Below are positions 11,536 through 23,450 of a DNA stretch of 64,000 nucleotides, piece by piece; the stretch's first letter is position 1; each line of letters begins with the position of its first letter. The translations under genes and the position numbers were made by a program. The DNA is from Membranipora membranacea (taxonomy: Eukaryota; Bryozoa; Gymnolaemata; Cheilostomatida; Membraniporidae), in contig OU612068.1 of the NCBI GenBank assembly GCA_914767715.1, forward strand, positions 25,916,001-25,980,000. Reading direction: 5' to 3'. Below the pieces are notes generated by a model. That model did not search any database. It was not told where the DNA came from and was given only the letters and a program-made list of their open reading frames with translations.

Positions 11536-12422
11536 AATATCAAAATCAGAATCTCTTGTTACAATGGTAACAAATTGGTATTCTGTCAATGGTTTCAATC
11601 TAAATTTAGAAAAAACACAGTTTTGTGTATTTTCAATCAGAAAGGTTGAAGCGATACCAAATCTTGTTTCAAATAATGTTCAATCCAAATCAGAAACTTC
11701 AATTAAACTGTTAGGCGTGATCTTGGACGAGCATCTGTCATTGAAAACCTTTGTTGAGTCTTTGGTATCAAAATCTAACAGAGCTTTATTCTGTCTCTCT
11801 AAAATTCTAAAATTTGTTAATCCTTCACATCTACTTCAAGCTTTTAAATCATATGTTCGTCCCATCTTGGAGTAATGTTCTTTCTCTGCTATTAAATACT
11901 TCTGATTACAACTCTAACTTGTTAGAACTTTGTCAAAATAAAGCCATAAGGATAATTCTTGGTACCAACTCATTTTTTTCTATCTCAACTAATCGTGAGA
12001 TTTTGAATCTTTCCACTCTGGGTGACAGGAGGAGGGCAACTTTTGATAGGTTTGTCAATAATGCCGCTCTAGGCAAGAACACCTCATTTTTCATCCTTAA
12101 ACTAATCAATTCCTGAAAATGCACAATAGAGTCTTGCGGTCAGGACGGAGAATAATTAAACCAAAATATAGGACCAAATATGGTAAATCGAGATTTTTAA
12201 ACCAATTCATTTCATTTAGTAAATCGTAATATAAATCAATCATTCACATACAGTAAAAATTGTTTTTCCGACTGATTATCATTTCTGTCCATATCTATAA
12301 ACATTTTTTTCTTTCTTTTCTTTTTTGTTTCGTTCATGAGGTAAAAGATTTGTTATTTTCCTTTGTTTATAACATACTTATACATACGAAAACCTCAATA
12401 AAAACATGATAATAATAATAAC
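11536..12422 (+). mobile_element. 5'-truncated LINE, same family as the 53462-57920 element
   Basis: Carries the last part of a reverse transcriptase ORF2: the fragment 11528-11875 (T-N-W-Y-S-V-N-G-F-N-L-N-L, L-L-G-V-I-L-D) and, after a frame break, 11814-12116 (E-L-C-Q-N-K-A-I-R-I-I-L). It then shares the 3' untranslated region of the near-complete - strand copy, ending CGAAAACCTCAATAAAAACA plus an ATA-rich tail. It begins 12 bases after the stop codon of the upstream discoidin-like gene, so it lies in that gene's 3' end. 5' truncation is typical of target-primed insertion. Confidence 0.85.
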
Positions 12423-13144
12423 AATCAAACCAATCAAGGATCATCTCGATACTAGTCTGAAACCCCCGTCCGACAGCCCCCCACCCTTGGCAAGACCTCC
12501 CTGCTCTCATACTCATTCTATGCCTTGTCTGAGTAACAAAGCATCCCAAATGTGGTGGGCCGTGTCACATTTTGATTTCACCTTTCATGGACACAACAAT
12601 TTCAAATTCACCATTTTTTATTTACTATTGATTATTTCAGGTACAAACATTTTATTCTATTCTACCTAGTGCAGCTGACCTTTGTTGTCTGTGTTTTTCC
12701 TGATAGCTGGTATCGTCGACAGCACGTGTCTATATAGTCTCTTTTCTCTTTGCCACACTTTTTGGTCTCAGTGGTGGTTCGATTTTTTTAAATAAAACAA
12801 AGCAGTTAAAGCAAGCAGGTAATGTTTTTACAGTCAACGATAAATTCTATGTAGTTGAAGTTTATCAATATGGATGAACCCTCCCATCGGGAGTTTCAGG
12901 AAAAAATACAATAGTGTCAGAGTGGTGCCACTGGCAGGATTTTCAAATCCAATTCACAATACTAGTTCGATTGTTTGTGTAGGTTATGAATATAAATCTC
13001 TCGGGAGATTGTCATATCATATATAGACTTATCTTACACCTGACTCTACCAGACTGGTAAATGATATCTGACAATCAACTTTCGGTGATCCAATTGAGGG
13101 AGCACTGATTTTCAACAAATACATTTTGTTAAATTTTGTCAACG
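12423..13144. other. Intergenic spacer before the intact discoidin-like gene
   Basis: No gene recognised. A promoter for the gene starting at 13145 should lie here, but I cannot pick out a convincing TATA box or initiator. Confidence 0.5.
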
Positions 13145-15362
13145 ATGAAGCACATGACAACCCCGAATTTTCTATTGACGATCATGATCAAGTCCCTACC
13201 AGGTGAGGATGTATTAAAATACTCAAAGTTTTTATGTCTATTACCTTATCATAGTTGTACAGGAACATTGTTGGTTAGAAGATGAAAATGCTGCTTGTAG
13301 TGTTTAACTTGTCTGTATTCGAGATTTTGAGATTATGCCCATGCAAGCATCTATCTATATATCTTCGAAAGCTGAGTCATCTAGATCATTGAAGATGTTT
13401 TTAAATTCTAAGTTAGTATGAACTAATCATAGCATTCGGTGAATGTTTGGTCCAGTGAATGTTTTACTATCTCTAGTTTGTAAGTTATTACCATTGCAGG
13501 TAATTCAATGAACAACAGTTGAAACCTAAGAGACTTGATATGTTTATAGTTTGTGATGCCAGATTCATACTTAGGATTCAAGACACTCATCAGAAATTAC
13601 CTGAATATCTAAAGGTATCATCGCCATCTTTGGTAAATGATTGTAACTCTCAGTTGTCAGATTTGGGCTTCTCTTCCACAGTGAATGTTTTGGCGAGCAG
13701 GAAAATGAACCCGATATGTGTCGAAACCTTGAGTCAACATTTTCTCTCCAAATATGCAACAAAATCTTTTCTTCGAGAAGGGGCTTGAGGAGGTTACTTG
13801 AAACAACCTGAGTTCAGGCCACAGAGACGCGTAGTAGAACTCAAGCATGGCGACAAATTTACATCTGCATTCCTTTTCTTATAGGTTTGGCAATTGGTGG
13901 TCGTTGGCTTAGGGCAAGAAAATGCCACCAAACTTGCATTACACATCTACAGATGAATACTGGAATCGAAAGTGTTGTGACAGCTTCTCCGTATCATCCT
14001 GAATGCTCATCCACACCACCAGTGTCAGACTGTGCTCAGAGTTATCTCTTCTATGTCGATTATGATGAAGCTGTGGATAACTCTGTCATATTGTCAAAAG
14101 GTATCCTACCATAAAACATTTACCATCAATAACAAGTTACAACCATCATGAGCTGACAATGCTGGCAAATCGTGTAAGAACGACTTGTTATAACGTTAAG
14201 TTTTCAAAATTCATAAAGTGCACAGCCTTCCATAGTACTAAAGCATTTATCTTCTTGTACGGTCTCTTGAGGCTATCCTAAAGCATGTGATTTATCATTT
14301 GAGCATCAATTGACAGACCAAGTTTCAAGTTCAAACTCATTTTAGTGTTTGTTACCAATATACAAATATCCTTATCATGTGGAACTCCCATCAGAAGTGT
14401 AATTTATTAATTCATGAAGATGTTTCAAAGCTGTTACAGCTCTTCTGCTCATCCTAGACCTATCCCTCAGTTCATTGACAAATCATAATTCTGAATACTT
14501 GAGACCGTACCTTTATCTATAGGGCTGACAAGAAGCTCCCTGAGCTGGTCCTCAATGTGGACTTCTGGCAGAGAGGAAGAGAATGCATTTGATGGAGATA
14601 TTGTGTCATTTTTCGTTTCTCAGAGCGAACAAGGGCCATGGCTGAAAGGTGACCTTGGCGGCAATTATATCATAATTGGAGCTTTCTACACCAACAGGAA
14701 TAGTTTTGAACGTATGTTTTAGCCTACCCTGTCTTGTAATTGAAGAGTGGGAGACTATGGACTCTCTACTAAGTATTACATTTGTCTATTTAGATACATA
14801 TACATGCATTACATGCACCCATATAGCAACAATAATTATTATCATTATCAGAGATAATAAAATCAGAGAATAAGTTAAGATCTTCTGATGAGAATCGAAA
14901 CATATATTTATGGTTGGAGTAAGACTGCAACGATCATAAACAAAGCATATCGTTGGCTCTCACACTAGTCAATGCCAATGGACAAGTCATCGACTTTTAA
15001 AGTCTGTGATACTGCTATAACGCCTCATATTGTCAAAAATATATCTACAACTGCACTTTTTCTTTTTTTTATGTTTTTTTAACTAGCTAGCAATAAATCA
15101 AGAAACACAATATACTCTTTTATTTTTTTCAGATCGTGGTGATGACCTGCACTTTCTGGTTGCTGTCACTGATGAGGACTTAGATGACTACTCAGGCAGC
15201 TTGTGCTACTTTTATCCTGGACCGCCAATGAGCAAGTCTCAAGTGGAATGGTTTCCATGTCAGCCCCCTAGAGCAGGCAGATTCTTCAAATTAATGAGGA
15301 TTCTGGATAATGCAGACTATCTTCAGATCACAGAATTTGATGTCTATGGATATTTGATGTAG
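13145..15362 (+). CDS. Secreted discoidin/F-type-lectin-like protein, intact (230 aa)
   Basis: Four exons, all joined in phase 1: 13145-13202, 13885-14100, 14523-14711, 15133-15362. The total is 693 nt with no internal stop. Residues 1-19 form the signal peptide, ending L-P-G. Residues 20-91 (exon 2) are a four-cysteine domain that I do not recognise, containing A-I-G-G-R-W, S-P-Y-H-P-E-C-S-S-T-P-P and Y-V-D-Y-D-E. Residues 92-230 form a discoidin-fold domain: A-F-D-G, P-W-L-K-G-D-L-G, then L-H-F-L-V-A-V-T-D-E-D, a cysteine pair (S-L-C and F-P-C), G-R-F-F-K and the usual end Y-L-Q-I-T-E-F-D-V-Y-G-Y. Discoidin folds bind sugars or phospholipids, so secretion points to a lectin or opsonin-like role (inference). 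The - strand gene at 28677-33715 has the same structure. An AATAAA at about 15639 could serve for polyadenylation. Confidence 0.85.
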
Positions 15363-15379
15363 CGTTGATTCAAGTGTTC

Positions 15380-15406
15380 GGGGGGGGGGGGGGGGGGGGG
15401 GGGGGG
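15380..15406. repeat. Poly-G tract of 27 bases
   Basis: Uninterrupted G run just after the stop codon of the intact + strand gene. Shorter ones are at 35119-35134 and 58342-58358. Such tracts can form G-quadruplexes and their true length is uncertain. Confidence 0.95.
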
Positions 15407-15594
15407 TGGTGAGTGGTGAGACACCTGAATTACAGCCTTATATCTGTGTCAGAGCATTGTTACTGTAACTGGCTAATTCTTATATATACACTTCATTCTA
15501 TCTCATCCATTTGTTGAAACAATGAGGCTTTTAGTAACTGGTCAGCTTAGGAATGGATAAGTAAAGTTAATAAGTTGATTGATATTGATTTAAT

Positions 15595-16540
15595 TTACCA
15601 CATAGGAATGCCTAGCATTATATAAATGTGTGCGTACAATAAAAATTTAGACTTGAAAAAAAGAGAAAAAACAGTTGTATTAAAAATGATTGGTGGTGAA
15701 AAACGATAAAATCCATGCTGCATGAGAAAGAAATATATTGTTGAGACATTACAGGCGCCTGTTCATACCAGAAACTAAAAACGCGTTCTTGAATCTCTCC
15801 GTTCTACATATTCGTGGATAGAAAATATCAGATTTGTCCTTGTGACGCTGGCGCCTGACTAAGAAATGTTGCAACGGATGGCTTGGGTTTGTGGCGACTT
15901 TGTCAAAATGCCTGTCAGTTAAAACCTGTAGAAAATCTAAAATCGGAACCACATTTGATTTGGCTAGTCTCTGACGGTAACTGCCCAGTTCAGGGTATAT
16001 TATTGTGAGGCTCCATCTCTCAATACCCTCGATCTTTGATTTATCATTCCCAGATATTAAAGGAAACCATGCAGCACAGGCATATGTGATGTTAGAACGA
16101 ATCTTAGAAAAATAAAAAGTAAGTAAACCAGTCGTATTAACATCTAAACGCTTTAGGCTTTGTAAAAAATAATTCAGGCTATTACATCTGTTGACAATTT
16201 TGTCGACATGGTCACTAAATGTGAGTCTACTATCTATGACCACACCTAGGAGTTTGGTACTAGATATCTTTGATAAGTCAGTGTCATTTATAGTAGGTAC
16301 TGAGATTAGGTCAGGTTTTGACACCAACGCAACGTCGAGTACAGTAGTTTTGGAAGCGTTTAGAGACATGGAGTTGTCTTCACACCATTGCACTGAGTAG
16401 TCTAATGCACTCTGGAGCAGGTCGGTGTCATGGATGACTTTCTTTCTGACTGGAACGTACGTGGTCACATCATCAGCGTATTTCACTGTGGCACCAGAAG
16501 CTGGTTGCAGGTCATCAACGAAGGCCAGCCACAAACACAA
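15595..16540 (-). mobile_element. 5'-truncated LINE with reverse transcriptase palm and thumb
   Basis: A single open frame of 263 codons (16540 to 15749). It contains the catalytic Y-A-D-D box (V-K-Y-A-D-D-V-T-T-Y), then N-A-S-K-T, K-L-L-G-V-V-I-D and Y-A-C-A-A-W-F, the usual order of motifs C, D and thumb in non-LTR reverse transcriptases. It is cut at the 5' side before the Q-G motif. It is not the same family as the other LINEs here; similar 'Y-A-D-D-V-T' proteins occur in several animal LINE clades, and I do not assign one. The 3' boundary is approximate. Confidence 0.8.
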
Positions 16541-16930
16541 CTTATGAAATTTCAGCTAGATTTGAGGATTTGATAATGTCATGATGCAATCACTGACCAG
16601 TGCAATCAAATATTTGTCTCCTTACATCTTATCAAAGTCATCTGATTTCTCTCCCTAATCTTAGAATTACAAAATGAGCCAAAATGGTTTAATAGTAATT
16701 TTCAACATTGATTACATGAAATATTTCATTTATGTGAAAGTTTTCAGAAGTGGATTGTGTCCTATTACCTCAACACTGGTAAGAAAAATCAAGGAACTTT
16801 CAAGATCAGTAATGCTAGAAGAAGGGAACTATGAGGGCCATCATCAATAAATTCTTAGGGGTTCGGTTTGGTAAAGCTAATTTATCTCACTATCGCTGAT
16901 CTTTGCATATTCGCATTTCTTAGATTTCAG

Positions 16931-17194
16931 CAGCGATTGCTACTATCATGGCAATGGGAATGGATAATTATATGCTGAGGCCCGGAGATGAACTTATAAA
17001 TGTTGAAAAAATTTTCACAGCAGCACCATCATTTTCCACCTGTGCTATGCTATGTTTGGACGAGACAGATCCCAATTGCCTATCTTTTGCCTACAACTTC
17101 GACAGCCGAACTTGTCCAATGTTTTCACATCCTACCATTCAAGGAACTCAGATCGATCAAAGCGTTGTTGTCTATGGAACATCGGATTCCGATG
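16931..17194 (+). CDS. PAN/apple-domain exon
   Basis: A 264-nt exon, phase 1 at both ends (acceptor ATTTCAG, donor GATG|GTAAGT), with no stop. It encodes the core of a PAN domain: F-S-T-C-A-M-L-C-L-D-E-T, then N-C-L-S-F-A-Y-N and R-T-C-P-M-F, with the typical four-cysteine pattern of the helix and following strands. PAN domains mediate protein or sugar binding in secreted and receptor proteins. The exon before it is not found. It presumably splices to the lectin exon at 19422. Confidence 0.75.
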
Positions 17195-19421
17195 GTAAGT
17201 AAATTTTGCCATTTTTTCAGCCTCTAAATAAACAAGGTAGCCATGGAATGAATGTGCAACAACAGTACTGTCAATTTATATGCATGACAATTTGTATAAT
17301 TTCAAAAGCAAGCAAACAATAATGTTTATTATCCGTTATAAACCCCATGGTTTCTGCAAGAGTCTCAAAAAAATCTTATCTTATCTTAATTAGCATAAAT
17401 TAAATTTTATTTCCAGTTAGAGACCCCATGTTCTCCTGTGAAATATAAATTCAATTTGATTTGCTATATCCATTTTTCTAATTCAAAATAGAGTTGTGAT
17501 TAGGTCAGCAGTGGAAAGTATAGTCTCAGGTCTTATTTGCCAAATTTGTTTTCTATAATTACTCAAAAGTAAGATATGTTAAGTTTCATCGACGACCTTA
17601 ACCATAATCAATGCAGTACTCCTGATGGTTAACTCAAGGGAACTTGAGTTCAATATGATATATCTAACAAACTGTACATCAATACATGACTCTGTCATAA
17701 CATGATGAACTAACGCCACGAGCATAGAAAACCTTTCATTTTGAGGGTGAATGAGTTTAAAATTTATAACAATTGTCTTTTCTAGCCCAAAGTCCGATGA
17801 GTTGAATCTAAAACACAAGACGACATTGTTTTTTGTCTTAAATATTTAATATGTTGAAGACTCATAGAAACAAAATGGTTACACTGGGGAAAAGTGCTTG
17901 GCAACTTGTGCTTTTGGAGAGAGGAGAGACAGCGACAGACAGAGAAGCGAGCAGACATTTCCTACTTGTGCTCGGATAGGACAATGGTGATTATTGGCAA
18001 CAATAGATCGTCATAAGAGATGGTGTTCTTGTATTGAATGAAATATTGTACCCTGTTGACAAAACAAAAGTGCATGGTTAAAACACAGTATGGATTTGAT
18101 TTCAATGGTGAGATAAAAATCTCTTGCCATATTAAAAAACAGGATAACTATTTAAAATATTATCCCGGGAATTAGGAAGATAAACTTTATCAAGTTCAAC
18201 ATGAAACGAAATTATATTGTCGAATTGCAATGATCAATGTTTTGCGGATTACTTAATCATCGTCACAAAAATTATACATTTAGATTTTATAATCACGACT
18301 TACAATTACTGGTGGGATAAGTGTCAAACCGAGCAATGGGGTGAGTTTGTACTCTAAAGGCACTCTTAAAATTCCTGATGCAACTGAAAACGAAAATAAT
18401 AAGCAGTGACAATAACTGATTGTGATCGACGAGCAGAGCCTGACCTCGATGCCGCATTATAAGTGATTGAATAATCATATCGATATGATTACTGATGATA
18501 TACACTTGGAGATGAAGTGATCGGATCGAAGTATAGTGTGGTATTTCTAGATCGATATTACTCAGGCAACATGTTGTAGATAGGCGTACGATGGATAAAA
18601 CGTCTGTCATTACTGCTGAATTGCCACAGAGAGTTAAACACAATATTGTTAATACCTAATTTAGTTCCCAAACTTTAAAACATTTATAGTGCCAAAAACG
18701 ATAAGAAAAATGAGTACAATTAAACTCACCACCATATTGAGAGGTGTCTAGCTTTAGTGTTCAGTGGTCGATGTCCATTATAAACTGTTCAGAGTATTCA
18801 TTGTGATGGTTGATTGAATACAATTACCATGTAGAATATGGTTAAATACAGATACACTGAGTCAGGATATTTTAGAGCGACATTAAAATAACCGTGCTGG
18901 CTGATGTTGACAGTTCGCCAGTCTTACACAAACTGAATTGACAGATGAGGCTAGCACAAATCTGATTGGCTGATTTGAGAGAAGATAAGACAACTCTTTT
19001 AGATTAAAGATTTAGATTCAGATTAAACTTCCTAATACACTACTCCAAAATAAAGGTTTTGTTGCCTGTGTTTAATTTTGACCTTAACACAAGGGCAGAT
19101 TTATGCTGCAGAATAGTATATTATAGTATAGTTAATAGTATAAACGATTTATACTCACATTCAGGCGAGAACAAGTATATAAAACATCTATTCGTTTGCA
19201 TAAACTTTGTCTTACTTTTCAACCTATTTGAATTTCAGGTGATATTAGGCATATTAGTTTTAACACAAAAATACCGTTTTGTCAAGCTTGACCAATTTCG
19301 TCTGAATTCCCTGAATGTTGCTCCCGTCCTACTTGTGTTCTGACGGATGATCGGGAAGAGCAACTCTAACGCCGTTTTATAGTAGGCCAATAGACTTTAA
19401 TTCAAATCAATGTCTTTTCAG
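17195..19421 (+). other. Probable intron between PAN and C-type lectin exons
   Basis: 2.2 kb of AT-rich sequence with no recognisable exon, terminal repeat or RNA gene. Confidence 0.5.
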
Positions 19422-19614
19422 CTTGGATACCGCATGGTTACATGTACAACCCTTATTCACAGAGCTGTATTAGACTGGTTGATCAAAGTATGACTCAATC
19501 ACTGGCCAAATCACACTGTGAGATGGCTGGAGAGCAACTAGCTACAATTCGGACGGCTGAGTCAATGCAATGGCTTCGGGATCAACAAAATGCATATGTA
19601 GGTATTTGAAGTTC
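19422..19614 (+). CDS. First exon of a C-type lectin domain, rest not found
   Basis: Acceptor TCTTTTCAG. It encodes S-Q-S-C-I-R-L-V, then A-K-S-H-C-E-M-A-G-E-Q-L-A-T-I-R and S-M-Q-W-L-R, which is the opening half of a C-type lectin domain (first cysteine, helix 1, the conserved L-A-T-I strand). Two donors are possible: CATAT|GTAGGT, or five bases later in phase 1, where the exon would end near 19614. The second half of the domain, with the Ca2+-binding motif and W-N-D, is not seen downstream before the repeat-rich centre. The gene is therefore probably truncated. Confidence 0.7.
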
Positions 19615-20624
19615 CCACCTTGCCTGTTTTAAAGAATTTGCAGCTAAGGTTCCAAATTGCTTTTATCTCTGCAAGCTTCCTAACGACCTCATCACAAGAT
19701 ACCATGATAAAGTATAATCTGTAGCACTACAACCTTTTCATAATAGCACAAGACAAAAACTGAAGTTGCCCATCAGAATCAAGACTGTATTTGGGCAAGT
19801 TTCATTGATATCTCATTTCCTTCAATGAATAGGAAAAAATCTCATCTAGTATTATGGTATGTGTAGAATGTGAATAACTAGAAAAGGTTTTGTCTAAGGA
19901 AATGGGATATCAATGTTAAGGCCAATAGCATGCCCTAGACTATTTTTGACATGTGGCTAGATGAACAGCAACCAAAAAAACAATGTACCTTCACCTGCGA
20001 TCAATTATTACATGGGATAGCCTCACACATGCAATCAACCATCAATCAGCATGCAAAAAGTTATTACCCCCCTGTCCAATCCCAATTTATATATGAAAGA
20101 AACTGAAAGTTGAGAGAAATCATGTCAGACTTGCGTATTATTGGTGATGTTTAATTTACACGTCTGCTTTCTACATATATTGGCTCGGAGAAGGTTGGCA
20201 AAACATGGACTTGGATTGGAAATGTCTCTGATCCTCTGACTGATGACAGCATATGACAGCACAGAACAACCCAATGGTGATGGAGTTTGCTCTAACACCT
20301 TCGCTTGTGATGACGATACAAAGTCAATAAATGATTGTCGATGCGACCAAAGCTTAAGTTTTTGTGCGAGAAAGCCCCTTGTAGATAACGTCTTAGATAT
20401 TAGAGGATGAATCAAGGCGGCCGCAACAAATAGTGACAAAAAACATCAATTGCAGAGCACCCAATATGTTTTTTTTCTTTTTCTTGTGCCTCGATAAAAT
20501 AAAGCATTTTGACTCTTTTGTCTTCGGATTCAATTGATAGCTATTTCAAATAATGAATGATAATAAGTACTAGTGGCAGTCCATCTGTTCCTTCTGAATC
20601 ATTCTGCGACAACTCGCTTTGTTT
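19615..20624. other. No gene recognised
   Basis: The place where the remaining C-type-lectin exons would be expected. A 104-codon - strand open frame (20439-20125) has no resemblance to a known family and no support from comparison. Confidence 0.5.
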
Positions 20625-21037
20625 TTAGTCAGCATCTGCCAACCACTTGTCGGTATGTCGAGATTTTTGAGACTCCTCTTCACTGTATCGCAGCTTTGGT
20701 CGACCTCTGCTACGAGATCCATCTTTCAGTTTAGAGAAGGGTATTCGCTTTGGTAATCGGTTGTCATTTTGACTGCAGCCGTGACTCAGTGTTCGCTGTC
20801 TAAGGATCTCATACATGCTGGCCAAGCCTGTTTTTGAAAGAAATGTCTTGTTGCTTATGGGGTGCCACCATTTGATCTTGAGAATGACCTCAGGTGCCTC
20901 ATCATATATGCACTTAGACTGTGGGATGTAATGCGATACACAGTCCATGATTCCATACCATGTAGTAGCGTGGAAAGCGCTGTTGCACGGAAGACTGCAG
21001 CTTTGGTCTTGATTATGACGACGTGAATACACAGCAA
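20625..21037 (-). mobile_element. LINE C-terminal fragment
   Basis: Two overlapping frames on the - strand give the well-known C-terminal block of some animal LINE polyproteins. One frame (21037-20855) reads A-T-A-L-S-T-L-L-H-G-M-E-S-W-T. The other (21032-20625) reads T-G-L-A-S-M-Y-E-I, N-R-L-P-K-R and L-K-D-G-S-R-S-R-G-R-P-K-L-R-Y. A frame break lies between. No catalytic motif is left. Confidence 0.75.
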
Positions 21038-21556
21038 TCTATTGTTTAGTCCTATCTCAACACATGTGGCCTGTTCTGAAAGGCTTTGTACTCAGAGGAA
21101 CAGATAAGTCCATATAAGTAACTGGTGTTTGTTAAATCTGTACTCGCATTTGATAATCTCCAAAATATATCATCCAAATTACGAATATTGATAAATTTCC
21201 CGATAAAAGATCCACCACGCATTTGCAGGTATAATTTTCAGGTGAGAAATTGCAACATTTGTGAATTTCTTTGACATTTGTATTTATGAGGCAGCTATCT
21301 ATATTATAATAACAATTTCACTTAGTTATCCAAGACAGGCCCCCCTTCTAAATATGTCTGTTTTTTTATTCATCTAAAAGGCCTTAGTCAATCTACAATC
21401 AGTGTAGGCAATCAGGTTTCAGCCTAATCTCTAAGGTCCAAAAAAGGGGCCTCAGAGAATAGGCTACTGAAGTTTATAACGACAACGGAACAGGAGAGTG
21501 TTTCAATTAGAAATAGCCAAAGTAGTAATCTGATCGCTCACTCAGTGCACTAGCCA

Positions 21557-21802
21557 GGGGGGTCTTTCAATTAGAAAGAGTGATCCTTCACTAAAGCAAG
21601 TTATCACTATCACATCGCTCCAAAATTATCACTCACTTGGTCTTTCAATTAGACAAAATCGCTCTCAAATCGTTCACTCAGAATGTATATAGTTCCATCA
21701 AGTGAGTGAGTGATCTGAAAGCGAGCGCCTAGCAGGTATCACTCACTCAGGGAGTGAGCGATCAAATCGTGATTTTGGCTGTTTCTAATTGAAAGACCCC
21801 CC
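21557..21802. mobile_element. Small MITE with GGGGGGTCTTTC ends
   Basis: A 246-bp element whose first and last 21 bases are inverted repeats (GGGGGGTCTTTCAATTAGAAA on the left). Its interior is rich in GTGAGTGA and its complement. A partial copy of the same end (TTTCAATTAGAAATAGCC) lies just before it at about 21502, and a third piece is inside at about 21642, so the element seems to have inserted near or into a relative. Confidence 0.7.
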
Positions 21803-21904
21803 AGATAGATCAGAGCTAACACATTGGCTTTCTGTACAGATATTTGTCTTAACTGAAAAATGGCAGCAGTCCTTCTTTCATAATTTTTTCTAGTTTATTT
21901 ATTT

Positions 21905-23450
21905 AGGAGGTGGCACAGTGGTTAGAGCACAGGTCCTTCAGCATGCAAGTTTTGAAGGTCGTGGCTTCGAATCCCACTGCAGTCCACTGACTACTGGGAG
22001 TTGTTGGACCCCTAGGTGTGCTCCGACCTGCCTACAAACTGAAAGCAAATTGGCACAGTCATTGCAGCCTCGCCCTTAAGGTAATGTCAAAGACCGATCC
22101 AAATATCAACATATCATATATCGTTGGAAAGCTGCCGAGCTACTGAAAATGAATACCTGAACAAAAACTTGATTCAATGACGTTGTGAAATTTTAGGGAG
22201 GAAATGAGGCAGAAAACGCTGTTTTTGTCAAAGCAGATGGAGGAGTCAAATTAAATGCACGAAATTTCAAAACATGTGGAATGTATACTTAGAGATTGCA
22301 TTCATCATAAAATTTGATTTTCTCTAATATATGACTAGTCTAAATTGACTTTTTACGTCACGCCATACAACGCATTTTTTTTGTGAAGCCGTGAAAATAT
22401 GCGAAATTTCAATCATTAATTCACAACAGATCATAGGCTCGAATCAAAATTAATTATGATTTTCTCTTAGAGTACATTTCAAATGTCATACACATTGACT
22501 TTCAAAGAATTAGCTTGCATATTGCAATGACAATAGACTCTCGAATACGGCTAATATTTTCGCCACCTTTGCATAACGCCACATACGAAGCCGCTTTCAT
22601 TAACCATGGTGCACACAATAAATACCAACACAATTTTTCATTGCATCTTCATTTTTCTTGCATTTAACGCAAAAGAATGCCAAAAAACACCTCAAAAGTC
22701 CCTAAAAAGACCACAAAAGTACCTAGAAATAGCTGTTTCTTGGCATTCTTTTGCATTAAATTCAAGAAAAATGAAGATTCAATGAAAAATTATGTTGGCA
22801 TTTCCTGTGTGCACTATGGTTAATGAAAGCGGCTTTGTATGTGAGAACTTTCAAAAAAACTTTGTTTGGCCACAATAACGGTTATTTGGACAGCATGTTT
22901 GGCGTTATGCGTTATAGCCGTATTCGAGGGTCTACTGTCATAGCAATATGCAAGCTAATTTTTTGAAAGTCAATGTGTATGACATTTGAAGAGTACTCTA
23001 AGAGAAAATCATAATTAATTTTGATTTGAGTCTATGATCTGTTGTGAATTAATGATTGAAATTTCACATATTTGCACTGCTTCACAAAAAAAATACGTTG
23101 TATGGCGTGACGTAAAAAGTCAATTTAGACTAGTCATATATCAAAGAAAATTAAATTTTACAATGAACGCAATCTCTAAGTATACATTCCAACTGATTTG
23201 AAATTTCTAGCAATTAATTTGACTGCTCAATCTGCATTGACAAAAAGAGCGTTTTCTGCCTCATTTCCTCCCTAAAATGACACAACGTCATGGAATCAAG
23301 TTTTTGTTCAGCTATTCAATTTCAGTAGCTCGGCAGCTTTCCAACAGTATATGATATGTTGATATTCGGATCGGTCTTTGACATTACCTTAAGGCGCACA
23401 TTATCTTGCCGCCTTGATGTGGTGAGTGACTAACCCTTGTGATTTTTTTT
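21905..23450 (+). repeat. tRNA-derived SINE, split by a fold-back element
   Basis: The head has box A (TGGCACAGTGG, 21911-21921) and box B (GCTTCGAATCC, 21963-21973) at tRNA spacing. The body reads on to 22075, is interrupted at a TTAA, and resumes at 23393 (GGCGCACATTATCTTGCC) to about 23450. Removing the insert joins the two parts at CGCCCTTAAGGCG. Confidence 0.75.
22076..23392. mobile_element. Fold-back DNA element with perfect TTAA target duplication, copy 2
   Basis: Element 22080-23388 (1309 bp), flanked by TTAA on both sides. Ends are GGTAATGTCAAAG and CTTTGACATTACC. Almost the whole element is one inverted repeat: for example the block with TTTTTACGTCACGCCATACA at about 22350 is mirrored at about 23095. 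The centre near 22735 would form the hairpin tip. No open frame of transposase size is present. It inserted into a SINE, so it is younger than that SINE. Confidence 0.9.

Noticed and set aside
21905-21985. Possible tRNA gene
   Set aside because: Has boxes A and B but no good acceptor stem, and is followed by a SINE body.
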